Assembly: GCF_029892445.1 (NCBI RefSeq)
Contig: NZ_JARXVJ010000001.1
Span: 3,906,001 to 3,970,000, forward strand
Origin: Chryseobacterium sp. H1D6B
Lineage (GTDB): Bacteria > Bacteroidota > Bacteroidia > Flavobacteriales > Weeksellaceae
Length of the DNA stretch: 64,000 bases
Direction: 5' to 3'
Made by a program: the position numbers and the translations under genes. Each line of letters starts with the position of its first letter. The stretch's first letter is position 1. Below the pieces are notes generated by a model, which did not search any database, was not told the DNA's origin, and saw nothing but the letters and a program-made list of their open reading frames with translations. Below are positions 16,502-25,471 of this stretch, one piece after another.

Positions 16502-17443
16502 TTACAGAAAAGTAGAGTATCCAAGGCGGTTTGCATTTCTTTTGTCATCTTCCAGCACGAATGAATATTCTTTTTTTTCTGTGATAAAATTTTCCTCAAC
16601 GTCTACTGTTACGGGAAGAAAGTAATCATATAAGGCCTGAAGTACCTTTCTAAAGGGGTTTCCATGAATGTATTTTTTCATATCTTCATAAGGAATCGGG
16701 CCAATATTCACTACCCAGTTTCTTTGTCCGTCCATATGTCTTCCGCTTGGAATGTAAGTAACACCTAATCTGGAATTTCCCAATAACATAGAATCATCAT
16801 TTTCTTCTATGTCATCAATAATATTAGGGGTAAAAGTCACTTCTACAGGAACATGTAAAAATGCAGACATTGCTCTTTCAAACCATTTTTTATCTCCACG
16901 GATGTTATGGAAAAAAGGCAGAATATGAATAAAAATATAAGCATTTTGTTTATCCAGCATTTTAATAAGAGGCCAAAGCTCGCTTACGGTATTGAGCAAA
17001 GCATCCGTATCACTAGAAATATCAAAATCAAATTCTTTGAGTAAAGCACTTATTTCTGTAAAAAACATTTCCAGCTCGAACGGCTTGAAAAACTTACGGG
17101 CGTCTTCTTCTACTCTCTTCTGCTTACGAATTTCCTTAACTACACTTTCTACATTCTTTCTTGTAGCACCAAGAGACGGCGGGTGAAATACCCCTTCTGG
17201 AAGATAGTCATAAATTCCCTCCCGATAGGTTTCTATCGTAAATACCTCTTCATCAAATCCTAAAAAACTGCTCGAAATACTTTTTATATCCTTTAAATAA
17301 GCTCTATCATTAATTCCGATGCGCTCAATGAAGATATTGCTTACGGCCCTTTGATATCTCAAAAGATTCACTGCTACAGCTTCAGCTTTAAAATCTGTCT
17401 GCAGTTTATTGTAATACATATCTACAATATTATTCTCATACAT
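16502..17443 (-). CDS. tssG: T6SS baseplate protein TssG
   Basis: 313 residues. The early YLPEGVFHPPSLG and the late SRLGVTYIPSGRHMDGQRNWVVNIGPIPYEDMKKYIHG match the TssG pattern (LG...G....D.....I.IGP.....Y..F). TssG joins TssF in the baseplate wedge. It opens the three-gene operon tssG-tssN-tssK. No tssF, sheath, Hcp, ClpV or VgrG gene is visible in the window, so the rest of the apparatus must lie elsewhere. The start at 17443 is the first ATG; a second in-frame ATG eight codons on is possible. Confidence 0.75.
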   Translation of the reverse strand: MYENNIVDMYYNKLQTDFKAEAVAVNLLRYQRAVSNIFIERIGINDRAYLKDIKSISSSFLGFDEEVFTIETYREGIYDYLPEGVFHPPSLGATRKNVESVVKEIRKQKRVEEDARKFFKPFELEMFFTEISALLKEFDFDISSDTDALLNTVSELWPLIKMLDKQNAYIFIHILPFFHNIRGDKKWFERAMSAFLHVPVEVTFTPNIIDDIEENDDSMLLGNSRLGVTYIPSGRHMDGQRNWVVNIGPIPYEDMKKYIHGNPFRKVLQALYDYFLPVTVDVEENFITEKKEYSFVLEDDKRNANRLGYSTFL

Positions 17444-17672
17444 AGTGTTTCCTGTGATTATAGCTTGTAAAGTTAATATATCTCGTTTTGTTGAAAAAAT
17501 ATTTCATGTACTAATTTCAACTAAAAATACAATTAATTGACCGTACTAAAGAATATCAAATAATTAACTCAATAAAAATATAAAAATTTTATATAATCTA
17601 AAGGAAAACTGCATAAAAAGAGAGAATTTAAAAGTTAGACAGGGATAAAAAAAATAAATCCGATTTGTACGG

Positions 17673-17786
17673 CTTTCGTCAGTTCGAGTGTTTTTCGGAA
17701 TGAAATGAAGGAAAATGTATCGAGAACTTCTTTAGACTAATAACTTCTCGATACTTTCTCTCAAAATCTACTTGAAGTGACGAAAG
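17673..17786. repeat. 114-bp nested palindromic intergenic element
   Basis: Outer arms CTTTCGTCA (17673-17681) and TGACGAAAG (17778-17786) are perfect and extend inward with few mismatches (TTCGAGT against ACTTGAA). Inner arms GTATCGAGAA (17717-17726) and TTCTCGATAC (17745-17754) are also perfect. The RNA or single strand would fold as a long hairpin. It fills part of the 443-base gap between tssG and the nuclease gene; the rest of the gap is AT-rich and shows no gene. Confidence 0.7.
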
Positions 17787-17868
17787 GTTTAAACCAGATT
17801 AAGCTTTATTAATATTAATTCAAATAAGAAATCAGACTCATTTTAATAATAGTTCCGAAAGCGTACCT

Positions 17869-17876
17869 TATCTTTG
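17869..17876 (+). promoter_or_regulatory. -10 box TATCTTTG of the nuclease gene
   Basis: Exact TAnnTTTG match. Transcription from about 17883 makes the ATG at 17899 a better start than the one at 17887. Confidence 0.6.
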
Positions 17877-17898
17877 CAGACTGAAAATGTTATTTAAA

Positions 17899-18690
17899 AT
17901 GAAAAGTATTTATTCTAAAATTCTAATTTTAGCATTCATCACCTCTTCTCTTTATTCTTATGCATGGGGATTAACGGGGCACAGAATTATTGCAGAAATT
18001 GCAGAAAACCATCTTTCCGGAAAGGCAAGAAGGGAAATTAAAAAAATTATGGGGAAAGAACGCCTTGCTTATTGGGCAAACTGGCCGGATTTCATTAAAT
18101 CTGATACTACAGGAGCATGGAAACAGGCTTCAGCTTGGCATTATGTAAACATCGATCCGCAAACCGATTTTAAAGCGTTTGAACAAAATTTAAAAGCTCA
18201 GGCTGGTCCCAATCTTTATACTCAGGTAAAAACTTTATCTGCTCAGGTAAAAGATGAGAAAACTTCTGAAAAAGACAGAAAAATAGCTTTAATTTTCCTT
18301 ATCCATATTATGGGAGACCTTGCACAGCCAATGCATACTGGAAGATCTGAAGATTTAGGCGGAAACAAAATTAATGTAACTTATTTTGGAGAGAAAACAA
18401 ATTTACACTCTGTTTGGGACGGAAAATTAGTAGATTCTCAAAAATACAGCTACACAGAATATTCTACCCTTCTGGACATTAAAACGAATGACGAAGTAAA
18501 ACAGATTCAGACAGGAACTTTAGAAGACTGGTTGTATGATTCTCACAAGATCGCTAATAAAATTTATGCTCAGACTCCTAATGATTCTAAATTATCATAT
18601 GACTATCAGTATAAATTCAATGATACTCTAGAGAGACAGCTTCTTTACGGAGGATTAAGATTAGCAAAATTATTGAACGACCTATTTTAA
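17899..18690 (+). CDS. Secreted S1/P1-type nuclease
   Basis: 263 residues from the ATG at 17899; an ATG four codons earlier is only a few bases from the predicted transcription start. The signal peptide ends in LYSYA and leaves Trp as the first mature residue, as required because its amino group binds zinc in this family. Other zinc ligands are visible: His in GLTGHRII, Asp in YWANWPDFI, His in SAWHYVNID, His and Asp in LIHIMGDLAQPMH, His and Asp in NLHSVWDGKL. The enzyme would cut single-stranded DNA and RNA and 3' nucleotides outside the cytoplasm, probably for phosphate or nucleoside gain. It ends at a terminator shared with the convergent T6SS effector operon. Confidence 0.92.
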   Translation: MKSIYSKILILAFITSSLYSYAWGLTGHRIIAEIAENHLSGKARREIKKIMGKERLAYWANWPDFIKSDTTGAWKQASAWHYVNIDPQTDFKAFEQNLKAQAGPNLYTQVKTLSAQVKDEKTSEKDRKIALIFLIHIMGDLAQPMHTGRSEDLGGNKINVTYFGEKTNLHSVWDGKLVDSQKYSYTEYSTLLDIKTNDEVKQIQTGTLEDWLYDSHKIANKIYAQTPNDSKLSYDYQYKFNDTLERQLLYGGLRLAKLLNDLF

Positions 18691-18717
18691 TTCGTTTGAT
18701 TTAAAATTAACATAAAA

Positions 18718-18748
18718 GCGGCGGGAAAATCTAAGATTTTCCCGCCGC
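18718..18748 (+). terminator. Strong bidirectional terminator
   Basis: GCGGCGGGAAAATC and GATTTTCCCGCCGC form a perfect 14-bp stem around TAA, with AAAA before and a T run after. It separates the convergent nuclease gene and effector operon. Confidence 0.9.
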
Positions 18749-18793
18749 TTTTTATATATCTATATTATTTGATTAAACTTTATAATTCAGAGA

Positions 18794-19849
18794 CTAACCG
18801 CCCCAAATTTCTTTTATTTTAGCTTTCTCTAATTGTACTTTGTCATCTCCGCACTGTACATATATCTTAATATCATTATACATGAAAGAAGGCTCTAATA
18901 TAATATCTAAAGGCTTTCCAGGATATTTCCCTTTAAAGTTTTCAAATATTTTCAAAAGCTCTGTATCATTGAATACAATATCTGCATTATATTTTTTAAA
19001 CATAAATGTCACTTCATAAGGCACTGCATCATCTTTATAGACATTCAACTGATCTGTTCCAATAAGATATTCTGATTCTCCGTTATAATTAAGTCGGTAT
19101 AATTTTGTAATGACATCATCTTCATCATAAGGTTTTAAAACAAAGCGGTATTTATACTTCACTCTATACTTATCCCAGAGACCGAAAGGAATTCCATTCT
19201 TGCTGATTTCATTTTTTACGCTGTCCGAAACTGCTACATTATAAAAGGTATCGAAAAACTGCTGCTGTGACTCTTCAGGATCTGGATTCGGCCTGAATTC
19301 ATCTTTATTTACAAAAACTTCTTTTGCCTGCAGTCTGCAGATTTCTATCCGGTGATGGTTTCCGTCCAGCCATACCACTACCACACCGCCTGGCGCCGCT
19401 CCTATTGTCAGCTGGTCATAAGTGCCATGGATCCATGGAATACTTCCATCAGCTGAAGGTTTGTCCTGTATGGGGAAACCTTTTTGAAATGCCGCTAGAA
19501 TTTTATCTTTAGGCAGCTCTCCTTCTACTTTATAAAATTTCTTTTCTGCATATGCTAAATAAGTAAGACTGAGATGGGACGGAATAATATCGCTGCCCTG
19601 CCCGGCTTCAGCACCGCTGTTCTGCCATTCAGAAGCGGTCTTTCCAGCTTTTGGAACGCCGCATATTACTTCTTTTTTATCATCTGTTAAATACCCTAGA
19701 TGGACTTCTATAGGATATTCTTTAGGTGCAGTTACCGTAACCATATAAGGAAAACGGGTATCTGTTTCTGTCTTCATATTGTTTCTTTTGTCTTTACAGC
19801 TGTGTAGTAAAAACAGGCTGCAGAATATATTAATGAGTAGTATTTTCAT
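18794..19849 (-). CDS. DUF2931 lipoprotein, likely immunity protein of the lipase effector
   Basis: 351 residues. MKILLINIFCSLFLLHSC is a lipoprotein signal with the lipidated Cys at 18. The mature N-terminus (FPYMVTVTAPKEYPIEVHLGYL) and the repeat-like second half match DUF2931, which I know from Bacteroidota. Its ATG overlaps the stop of the upstream lipase gene by one base (TAATG), so the pair is translationally coupled. A periplasm-facing lipoprotein coded directly after a Tle1-like phospholipase is the expected arrangement for an immunity protein protecting the producer's own membrane. That role is inferred. Confidence 0.72.
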   Translation of the reverse strand: MKILLINIFCSLFLLHSCKDKRNNMKTETDTRFPYMVTVTAPKEYPIEVHLGYLTDDKKEVICGVPKAGKTASEWQNSGAEAGQGSDIIPSHLSLTYLAYAEKKFYKVEGELPKDKILAAFQKGFPIQDKPSADGSIPWIHGTYDQLTIGAAPGGVVVVWLDGNHHRIEICRLQAKEVFVNKDEFRPNPDPEESQQQFFDTFYNVAVSDSVKNEISKNGIPFGLWDKYRVKYKYRFVLKPYDEDDVITKLYRLNYNGESEYLIGTDQLNVYKDDAVPYEVTFMFKKYNADIVFNDTELLKIFENFKGKYPGKPLDIILEPSFMYNDIKIYVQCGDDKVQLEKAKIKEIWGG

Positions 19850-22158
19850 TATCTAACGGCTCTTTTTCGTTTTCCGCCTTCTATATTGGGTTTATTTTTT
19901 TGAACTACTGTATCTAAAGCCCCTTGGCCGTAGCTGGAATTCCAGTGAAGATAATGATTTCTTAAGAATTTAATAAATTCATTCTTCTTCTCAGCTTCAG
20001 CATTCATTCTTGCCTGGCCTTCCAGCTGCCGCTGTTCTCTTGCGTAAGCATATTGCTGGGCATTCGGGCTATTTGACGCATATACAATCGGAGGCTCTAC
20101 ATAAGTTTCAGCTTCTATAAAAGTAAACGGCTTACCGCCATTAAAGCTATAATCGTTCAATCTTTGTTTTATATTTTCTAAAAATGCAGTATTTCCAGAG
20201 ATCCAATTATTTGTAAATTTGTATAAATTAATTAACTGTCCTTTATCAATAGGCACTGTCTTTTTCTTACAAAAATCTACCATAACATGCAGCGGAATAT
20301 AACTGTACTGATTACTGATCTTCGCGCGCTTCCCTTCCAGACGGAAATTATTGATTGTAGGCCGGAAAAACGAGTCTTTAACAATGATTAGTTCTTCTTC
20401 ATGGAACCAGCCCTGTTTAATAAGCTCCGTTCGTAAAGAATCTAAGCTGCTGTCGAATACCGTCGCATCAATTCTTTTAGGATTATCAGGCCTTCCTTCT
20501 TCATAAGCACCGCCTACATCACAGTGTACCCCAGGAAAAGCAAGCTCTATTCCGCCTTTTTTACCGCTGTCCGGAGAAGTTTTTACAACAGAAGAAATGT
20601 CTACCAGACTGAAATTTGCACGATGTTCATCTCCTGCTGTTATATGAACCACATAATCAGCTTTATTGACTTCATCAAGGCTAAGGTCTTTAATATCGTT
20701 CCACTGGAATAATCCATGGTGCGGTACGGTGTCATAAATTCCTACAAAACGGACCACCACTTTTGTCTTCTCATCCATACAACCGGCTTCCGTAAGCAGC
20801 TGTCCCAGATATCCAAAAGCGGGCATCGTTTTAGCAGCGTAAGAATCACTTATAGAATACCCGAACTTATCTTTAACATAAACTCCGGCTTTGCTGTAAG
20901 TAACTGAGGGTTTATAAGCATCCTGCGTAATAACATGTACAAAATATCTTGCCGCGGCAGCTCCACGGCTGAAACCAAAAACATCAAAAGTGATGGTTCC
21001 CACCATGTCAGTTTCAGGCGTTATATTTTTAGCAATATATTTTTCAGCGTCTGTAATGGCTTTCCGTACTTTATCTTTGATCCCGGCAGAACCGATCCCA
21101 AAAGCAGGCCCCTGCATTACATCGTCTTTTTTGTAATCGTCTTTTGTAAGGGCTTTTCCCTGCTCTGCTGGAGAAGTATTGGTTCCTATCCCTTCTGTAT
21201 AAACCTTGAAGACAGATTTAAAATCAGCCGTATAATTTTTAAATAAAATAGCCGGGTTGGAAAGATCATTTTCATAACTGCTTTCCATATCCTTTGGATC
21301 TCCGTGGTCCTTATAACTTTCTTTAGCATCAACACCTGCCAGAACAGGCGTCATTTGAGATTGTTTTTTTCCTTCCGCTTCTTTACGAATTTCTGTATTA
21401 TACATATTATTCAGGGTACCGTCCAGAAAAATTCCAAAAGTAAAATTAACAGATTTTTTTTTCTTTTTTACTACCGATTCTACCTTACCTACCACTACCG
21501 GCCTGTTTCCTGCAGGCGGTTTATCGATATAATTTTTTAATTCATTCTGAATATGGAGCTGGGTATCTTCCCAAGTTTCTTCGATGTGGTTCTTATAGTT
21601 TACGCGTATATAGAATTCATGATCCGATTCATTCCGCATATCCATATTATTGAGCTTCGTCCGATAAAGTTTTATATTATCAAAAAATAAATAAGCATAT
21701 CCAGATTTATCTACTCCAGAAGTGGTGTGCGTTCCAGCTTCACGGTCTCGAAAATTATCATCTTCAAAGACGGTAACTTTGAGGGTATCTCCTGCCGGAA
21801 TATTTTGAGTTTTTACAGCAAGTTTTATTTGATCTAAATATCCAACTTTTCTTTTTCCTATCGGCTTATCTTGATAATCTCTCCATTCTACAGAAAGAAT
21901 TTTCGGTTTTCCTGCCAAAATAGACACATCCATAGAATAGAAAACTGTTATTCCATTTTCTATTACCACTGCCTTCAGCTTTACCACTGTATTTGCTAAA
22001 CTTACAGCGAAACGAAAAACACCAGAAGGATTGGTTTTCAAAAGCCTTCCGTTATATTCTATCTGCCATTCTTTTACAACAATTTTTTTCGTCGCACTGA
22101 ACAAGCTGTAGCTGTATTCTTTATCGGTAAGCGGTCTGGATTCTCCTACTATCTTCAT
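19849..22158 (-). CDS. Tle1-like (DUF2235) T6SS phospholipase effector
   Basis: 769 residues. Residues 1-235 form a beta-rich region, then DUF2235: FGIFLDGTLNNM (about 241-252), the nucleophile elbow VFGFSRGAAAARYF with S397 in GxSxG, FVGIYDTVPHHG with candidate D476, and ELAFPGVHCDVGGAY with candidate H545. These are the serine-hydrolase triad positions of Tle1 lipases, which hydrolyse membrane phospholipids of a competitor after T6SS injection. No signal peptide is present, as expected for a T6SS cargo. A PAAR-like gene ends 10 bases upstream, and a lipoprotein gene overlaps its stop. Target lipid and delivery are inferred. Confidence 0.82.
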   Translation of the reverse strand: MKIVGESRPLTDKEYSYSLFSATKKIVVKEWQIEYNGRLLKTNPSGVFRFAVSLANTVVKLKAVVIENGITVFYSMDVSILAGKPKILSVEWRDYQDKPIGKRKVGYLDQIKLAVKTQNIPAGDTLKVTVFEDDNFRDREAGTHTTSGVDKSGYAYLFFDNIKLYRTKLNNMDMRNESDHEFYIRVNYKNHIEETWEDTQLHIQNELKNYIDKPPAGNRPVVVGKVESVVKKKKKSVNFTFGIFLDGTLNNMYNTEIRKEAEGKKQSQMTPVLAGVDAKESYKDHGDPKDMESSYENDLSNPAILFKNYTADFKSVFKVYTEGIGTNTSPAEQGKALTKDDYKKDDVMQGPAFGIGSAGIKDKVRKAITDAEKYIAKNITPETDMVGTITFDVFGFSRGAAAARYFVHVITQDAYKPSVTYSKAGVYVKDKFGYSISDSYAAKTMPAFGYLGQLLTEAGCMDEKTKVVVRFVGIYDTVPHHGLFQWNDIKDLSLDEVNKADYVVHITAGDEHRANFSLVDISSVVKTSPDSGKKGGIELAFPGVHCDVGGAYEEGRPDNPKRIDATVFDSSLDSLRTELIKQGWFHEEELIIVKDSFFRPTINNFRLEGKRAKISNQYSYIPLHVMVDFCKKKTVPIDKGQLINLYKFTNNWISGNTAFLENIKQRLNDYSFNGGKPFTFIEAETYVEPPIVYASNSPNAQQYAYAREQRQLEGQARMNAEAEKKNEFIKFLRNHYLHWNSSYGQGALDTVVQKNKPNIEGGKRKRAVR

Positions 22159-22168
22159 AATTTAGGGT

Positions 22169-22651
22169 TTATAGGATTACATACGTATCGTCCATTTCTA
22201 TATCTTCAATTTCATCTTCAAGGAAATTCTGAAATGGGCACAGCTCCGCCAGCACTTCCGGACGTGCATTGTTTTCGTTCTGCTTAGTAACTTCCAGGGT
22301 CTGGCCGTGGTTGATGATTTCTATACTTGCTGTGCCGGATATTGCACAGGTAGCTTTACTGTCTTCTAATAAAGCTTTTCCTTCATTGTCTTTTAGTGTA
22401 ATATGATCATAATAACCATCCCATTTCACCACGACAGGCTTGCATGGGGAATTATTCATTTTCGCACAGCTGCCAAAAGTATTTTTCTCAAAAGTCTGTC
22501 CGATATCTTTGTTGGTCGCTATCAGTTTTTTACTTCCTTCCTTATCGTTAATATACCTTTTACTCTGTGTCTTTACCAATAATTTGTCTGGGGCAGTTCC
22601 AAACTGGCATTTACATGTCGCTCCTTGGCAGACTAAATGTTTTTCACCCAT
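22169..22651 (-). CDS. PAAR-like DUF4280 T6SS tip protein
   Basis: 160 residues. HLVCQGATCKCQFGTAPDKL at the start and the later Cys positions (GSCAKMNNSPCKPVVVKWD, KATCAISGTASIEIINHGQT) match DUF4280, a PAAR-like fold that caps the VgrG spike and carries effectors. It lies between a LysM-type gene and the lipase effector, 10 bases from the latter. The protein probably sharpens the tip and links this effector to the spike. Confidence 0.82.
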   Translation of the reverse strand: MGEKHLVCQGATCKCQFGTAPDKLLVKTQSKRYINDKEGSKKLIATNKDIGQTFEKNTFGSCAKMNNSPCKPVVVKWDGYYDHITLKDNEGKALLEDSKATCAISGTASIEIINHGQTLEVTKQNENNARPEVLAELCPFQNFLEDEIEDIEMDDTYVIL

Positions 22652-22734
22652 TGATATGTATATTATTAATAAATATAACTAATTTATTTAATACACATCA
22701 AAAATAAGTCCAAATTATATGAAATAATTAATAT

Positions 22735-23778
22735 TTACAATATAATAGTATTCAATTGATAAAATTCAAATTCTATTCTCCGCTGATTTTTTTTTCCTTT
22801 AATTTCTACATATCCTTTCACAGAAAAAATACGTTTATCAGAAGCATTTATCTTGAAAACAAAATCCAGATCTCCTGTTACTGAATCATTAATTTCGGCA
22901 TCTGATCCCGGCCAGATCTGCTTTTCTCTTTGAAGATCAACATAATCTCCTGTAAGATGCATCTGAAATTTTCCAGTTTCTCCGATCTGTAAACCAGGAG
23001 TAAGAATAGTATTAAATAAAATTCCTTTTTTATAAGGAAACAAAGGAAATTGATCTGTATAATTATAAGGATTTCCATCAGTGTAATATCTGTAAAGAGG
23101 TGTAAAGAATAATTTGAAAAATAGATTATCAAGCAGTTTTTCCTGATGTTTTTCTATTTCATTGAAAAATTTATCTACTTTCAGAAATAAGCTGTCACTG
23201 GCATCCCCTATATAATAAGATTGTAAATCAGCCCTTTTATCCTTCCAGCGGTTTTTTATTTCCTGTGGATTAATAATTTCACTAAATGATCCGTCCCTAT
23301 GAATAATCACCTCCAGCGGATACAATAAACCGCCTATCTGTTCAAAAATCTTTTCTGCCGCTAAAGAAATTTCTTCATCATTGATCCACAGCTTCTTTTT
23401 GTCAATGGTTATTTTTCGTAAATTATCATAGGTGATTTCCTCTATACTATCTACTTCATAATGCAGCTGGTCCTGTAATTCTCCGTTGTTATAATTTCTT
23501 TGAAGCACACCGTACCGGCTTTGCGTCTTTATGATCTCTTTTTGAATATCTCTTTTTACGCAGGTCTTTTTATTTTCTACAATCTCTTTTTCGTAATCTA
23601 CAGGCAGCAAAATCTCTTTTAAATGCTGTGGTAAAATATAGCTGATGATATATTGGTCCGGATCGCTGTGCAGATTATGGTAATATTTTAATGCAGCCAC
23701 AGGGATCTGCAGTTTTTCTGCAATCTCTTCAAGCGTTTCGGCTTTATTAATATGATATTTTTGATGTTCTTTACCCAT
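22735..23778 (-). CDS. LysM-domain T6SS effector-module protein
   Basis: 347 residues from the ATG at 23778. A longer frame to 23829 gives an N-terminus without domain features and is less likely. Residues 5-50 (YHINKAETLEEIAEKLQIPVAALKYYHNL) form a LysM-like motif. The remainder has no known domain and no signal peptide. In Bacteroidota T6SS effector operons, a LysM-type protein often precedes a DUF4280 protein and the toxin; here the order LysM, DUF4280, lipase, immunity lipoprotein is complete. An adaptor or loading role is inferred. It starts divergently from rpoD. Confidence 0.68.
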   Translation of the reverse strand: MGKEHQKYHINKAETLEEIAEKLQIPVAALKYYHNLHSDPDQYIISYILPQHLKEILLPVDYEKEIVENKKTCVKRDIQKEIIKTQSRYGVLQRNYNNGELQDQLHYEVDSIEEITYDNLRKITIDKKKLWINDEEISLAAEKIFEQIGGLLYPLEVIIHRDGSFSEIINPQEIKNRWKDKRADLQSYYIGDASDSLFLKVDKFFNEIEKHQEKLLDNLFFKLFFTPLYRYYTDGNPYNYTDQFPLFPYKKGILFNTILTPGLQIGETGKFQMHLTGDYVDLQREKQIWPGSDAEINDSVTGDLDFVFKINASDKRIFSVKGYVEIKGKKNQRRIEFEFYQLNTIIL

Positions 23779-23896
23779 TACAGCCTGCCTTACATTTTTG
23801 CAGGAATACAATTTAGAAAAATAAATCAAAACTAGTGTAACCTTTTTACTCTTTCAAACGTATAATATATAGTAACTCTAGTTTGAGGATAAATAA

Positions 23897-24763
23897 ATGA
23901 GACAATTAAAAATCACTAAGCAGGTAACCAACAGGGAAACTGCTTCATTAGACAAGTATTTGCAGGAAATTGGTAAAGTAGAATTGATTACTGCAGACGA
24001 GGAAGTAGAATTGGCGCAAAAAATACGTGCGGGCGACAGAGCAGCACTAGAGAAATTAATCAAGGCCAATCTTCGTTTCGTTGTTTCTGTATCTAAACAA
24101 TACCAAAACCAAGGTCTTTCTTTACCCGATTTGATCAATGAAGGTAACTTAGGATTAATGAAAGCTGCGAAAAGATATGATGAAACAAGAGGTTTCAAAT
24201 TTATTTCTTACGCGGTTTGGTGGATTCGTCAATCAATTTTACAGGCTTTGGCAGAACAGTCAAGAATTGTAAGATTACCGTTGAATAAAATCGGTTCTAT
24301 CAACAAGATCAATAAAGCATATGCTCACTTAGAACAAGAAAATGAAAGACCTCCTTCACCAGAAGAATTGGCAGAAGTTCTTGATATGAGCGAGGAAGAT
24401 ATTAAAGAATCTATGAAAAACTCCGGAAGACACCTGTCTATGGATGCACCTCTAGTAGAAGGTGAAGATTCTAATCTTTATGATGTATTACGTTCTGGAG
24501 AATCTCCAAGCCCGGATAAAGATCTGATGCTTGAATCTCTTCAAATTGAAATTGAAAGAGCATTAAACACGCTGACTCCAAGAGAGGCAGATTTAGTAAG
24601 ATTATACTTCGGATTGAACGGAAAACACCCAATGACTTTAGAAGAAATTGGTGAAACTTTCGACCTGACGAGAGAAAGAGTCCGTCAGATCAAAGAAAAA
24701 GCGATCAAAAGACTAAAACACAACACCAGAAGCAAGATCTTAAAGTCTTATCTAGGTAAATAA
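23897..24763 (+). CDS. rpoD: Primary sigma factor RpoD/SigA
   Basis: 288 residues, the short form typical of Bacteroidota that lacks the long region 1.1. Region 1.2 is at the start ([29 protein letters not shown]), region 2 follows with [61 protein letters not shown], region 3 around [16 protein letters not shown], and region 4.2 with [19 protein letters not shown]. It directs RNA polymerase to housekeeping promoters, those with -33 TTTG and -10 TAnnTTTG in this group, which are frequent in this window. It is a single gene ending in a strong terminator. Confidence 0.97.
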   Translation: MRQLKITKQVTNRETASLDKYLQEIGKVELITADEEVELAQKIRAGDRAALEKLIKANLRFVVSVSKQYQNQGLSLPDLINEGNLGLMKAAKRYDETRGFKFISYAVWWIRQSILQALAEQSRIVRLPLNKIGSINKINKAYAHLEQENERPPSPEELAEVLDMSEEDIKESMKNSGRHLSMDAPLVEGEDSNLYDVLRSGESPSPDKDLMLESLQIEIERALNTLTPREADLVRLYFGLNGKHPMTLEEIGETFDLTRERVRQIKEKAIKRLKHNTRSKILKSYLGK

Positions 24764-24785
24764 TTTTAGCGTAAATAATTATTAG

Positions 24786-24817
24786 GCGGAGTTTGATTTC
24801 AAGCTCCGCTTTTTTTT
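24786..24817 (+). terminator. Terminator of rpoD
   Basis: GCGGAGTTTGA pairs with TCAAGCTCCGC (one G-U pair), followed by eight T residues. Confidence 0.85.
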
Positions 24818-24852
24818 ATATTTTTTTGAACAATTTCTTGAACTGGATTAAC

Positions 24853-24860
24853 TAATTTTG
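24853..24860 (+). promoter_or_regulatory. -10 box TAATTTTG upstream of the GNAT gene
   Basis: Matches TAnnTTTG. It would give an 85-base leader that includes a fragment of the intergenic repeat family (TGTCATTCCGAATG). Confidence 0.4.
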
Positions 24861-24952
24861 TAATAAGTTTTAACTCCATGTCATTCCGAATGAAAAGAGA
24901 ATGGAACGAGGACTGACAGTGTAAAATCAATTATTAAACATTTGAAATAAAA

Positions 24953-25456
24953 ATGGAATACACAACTCAATGGCTCACGGACAATACCCGTACAAAAGAA
25001 TTAGTTGACTTTTTCATCACCCATAAAACTGAATCGTACATCTCTCACGGAGAAATTATATCCGGACGCGCAGACAATCCTAAAACCTGGAGCTCTAATC
25101 TTGAATCTATATTAACAGCACAGTTCAATGCTGATTTTGGTGATGAAAATAACTCAACAAAACTGAAAATCTTAATTGCAGAAAATCAAGAAGGAAATAT
25201 TATTGGAATGCTCGTATTTCATGTAATCTACAGCGGTTTTAAAAATTATGCAGTATTGGAAGATATGCTGCTGGACAACGCTGTCCGCGGGCAGGCTCTC
25301 GGAAGCAGACTTTTAGAGCAGGCTGTTGAGGAAGCTAAAAGTTGGAATATTAATTTTATTTTATTAGAAAGCGGTATTGATAATCAGGGTGCTCATCATT
25401 TTTTTGAAAAATACGGCTTTAAAAAAGTTTCTGAAAATTATATTTTAACATTATAA
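24953..25456 (+). CDS. GNAT-family N-acetyltransferase
   Basis: 167 residues. The acetyl-CoA binding motif is NAVRGQALGSRLLEQAVEEAK (about 109-129), preceded by a beta strand with VLEDMLLD and followed by HHFFEKYGFKKVSENY, the usual GNAT end. The substrate amine is unknown. It is 15 bases upstream of a flavin monooxygenase gene, so the two may be co-transcribed. Confidence 0.88.
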   Translation: MEYTTQWLTDNTRTKELVDFFITHKTESYISHGEIISGRADNPKTWSSNLESILTAQFNADFGDENNSTKLKILIAENQEGNIIGMLVFHVIYSGFKNYAVLEDMLLDNAVRGQALGSRLLEQAVEEAKSWNINFILLESGIDNQGAHHFFEKYGFKKVSENYILTL

Positions 25457-25471
25457 AATTTAATCAATCTG

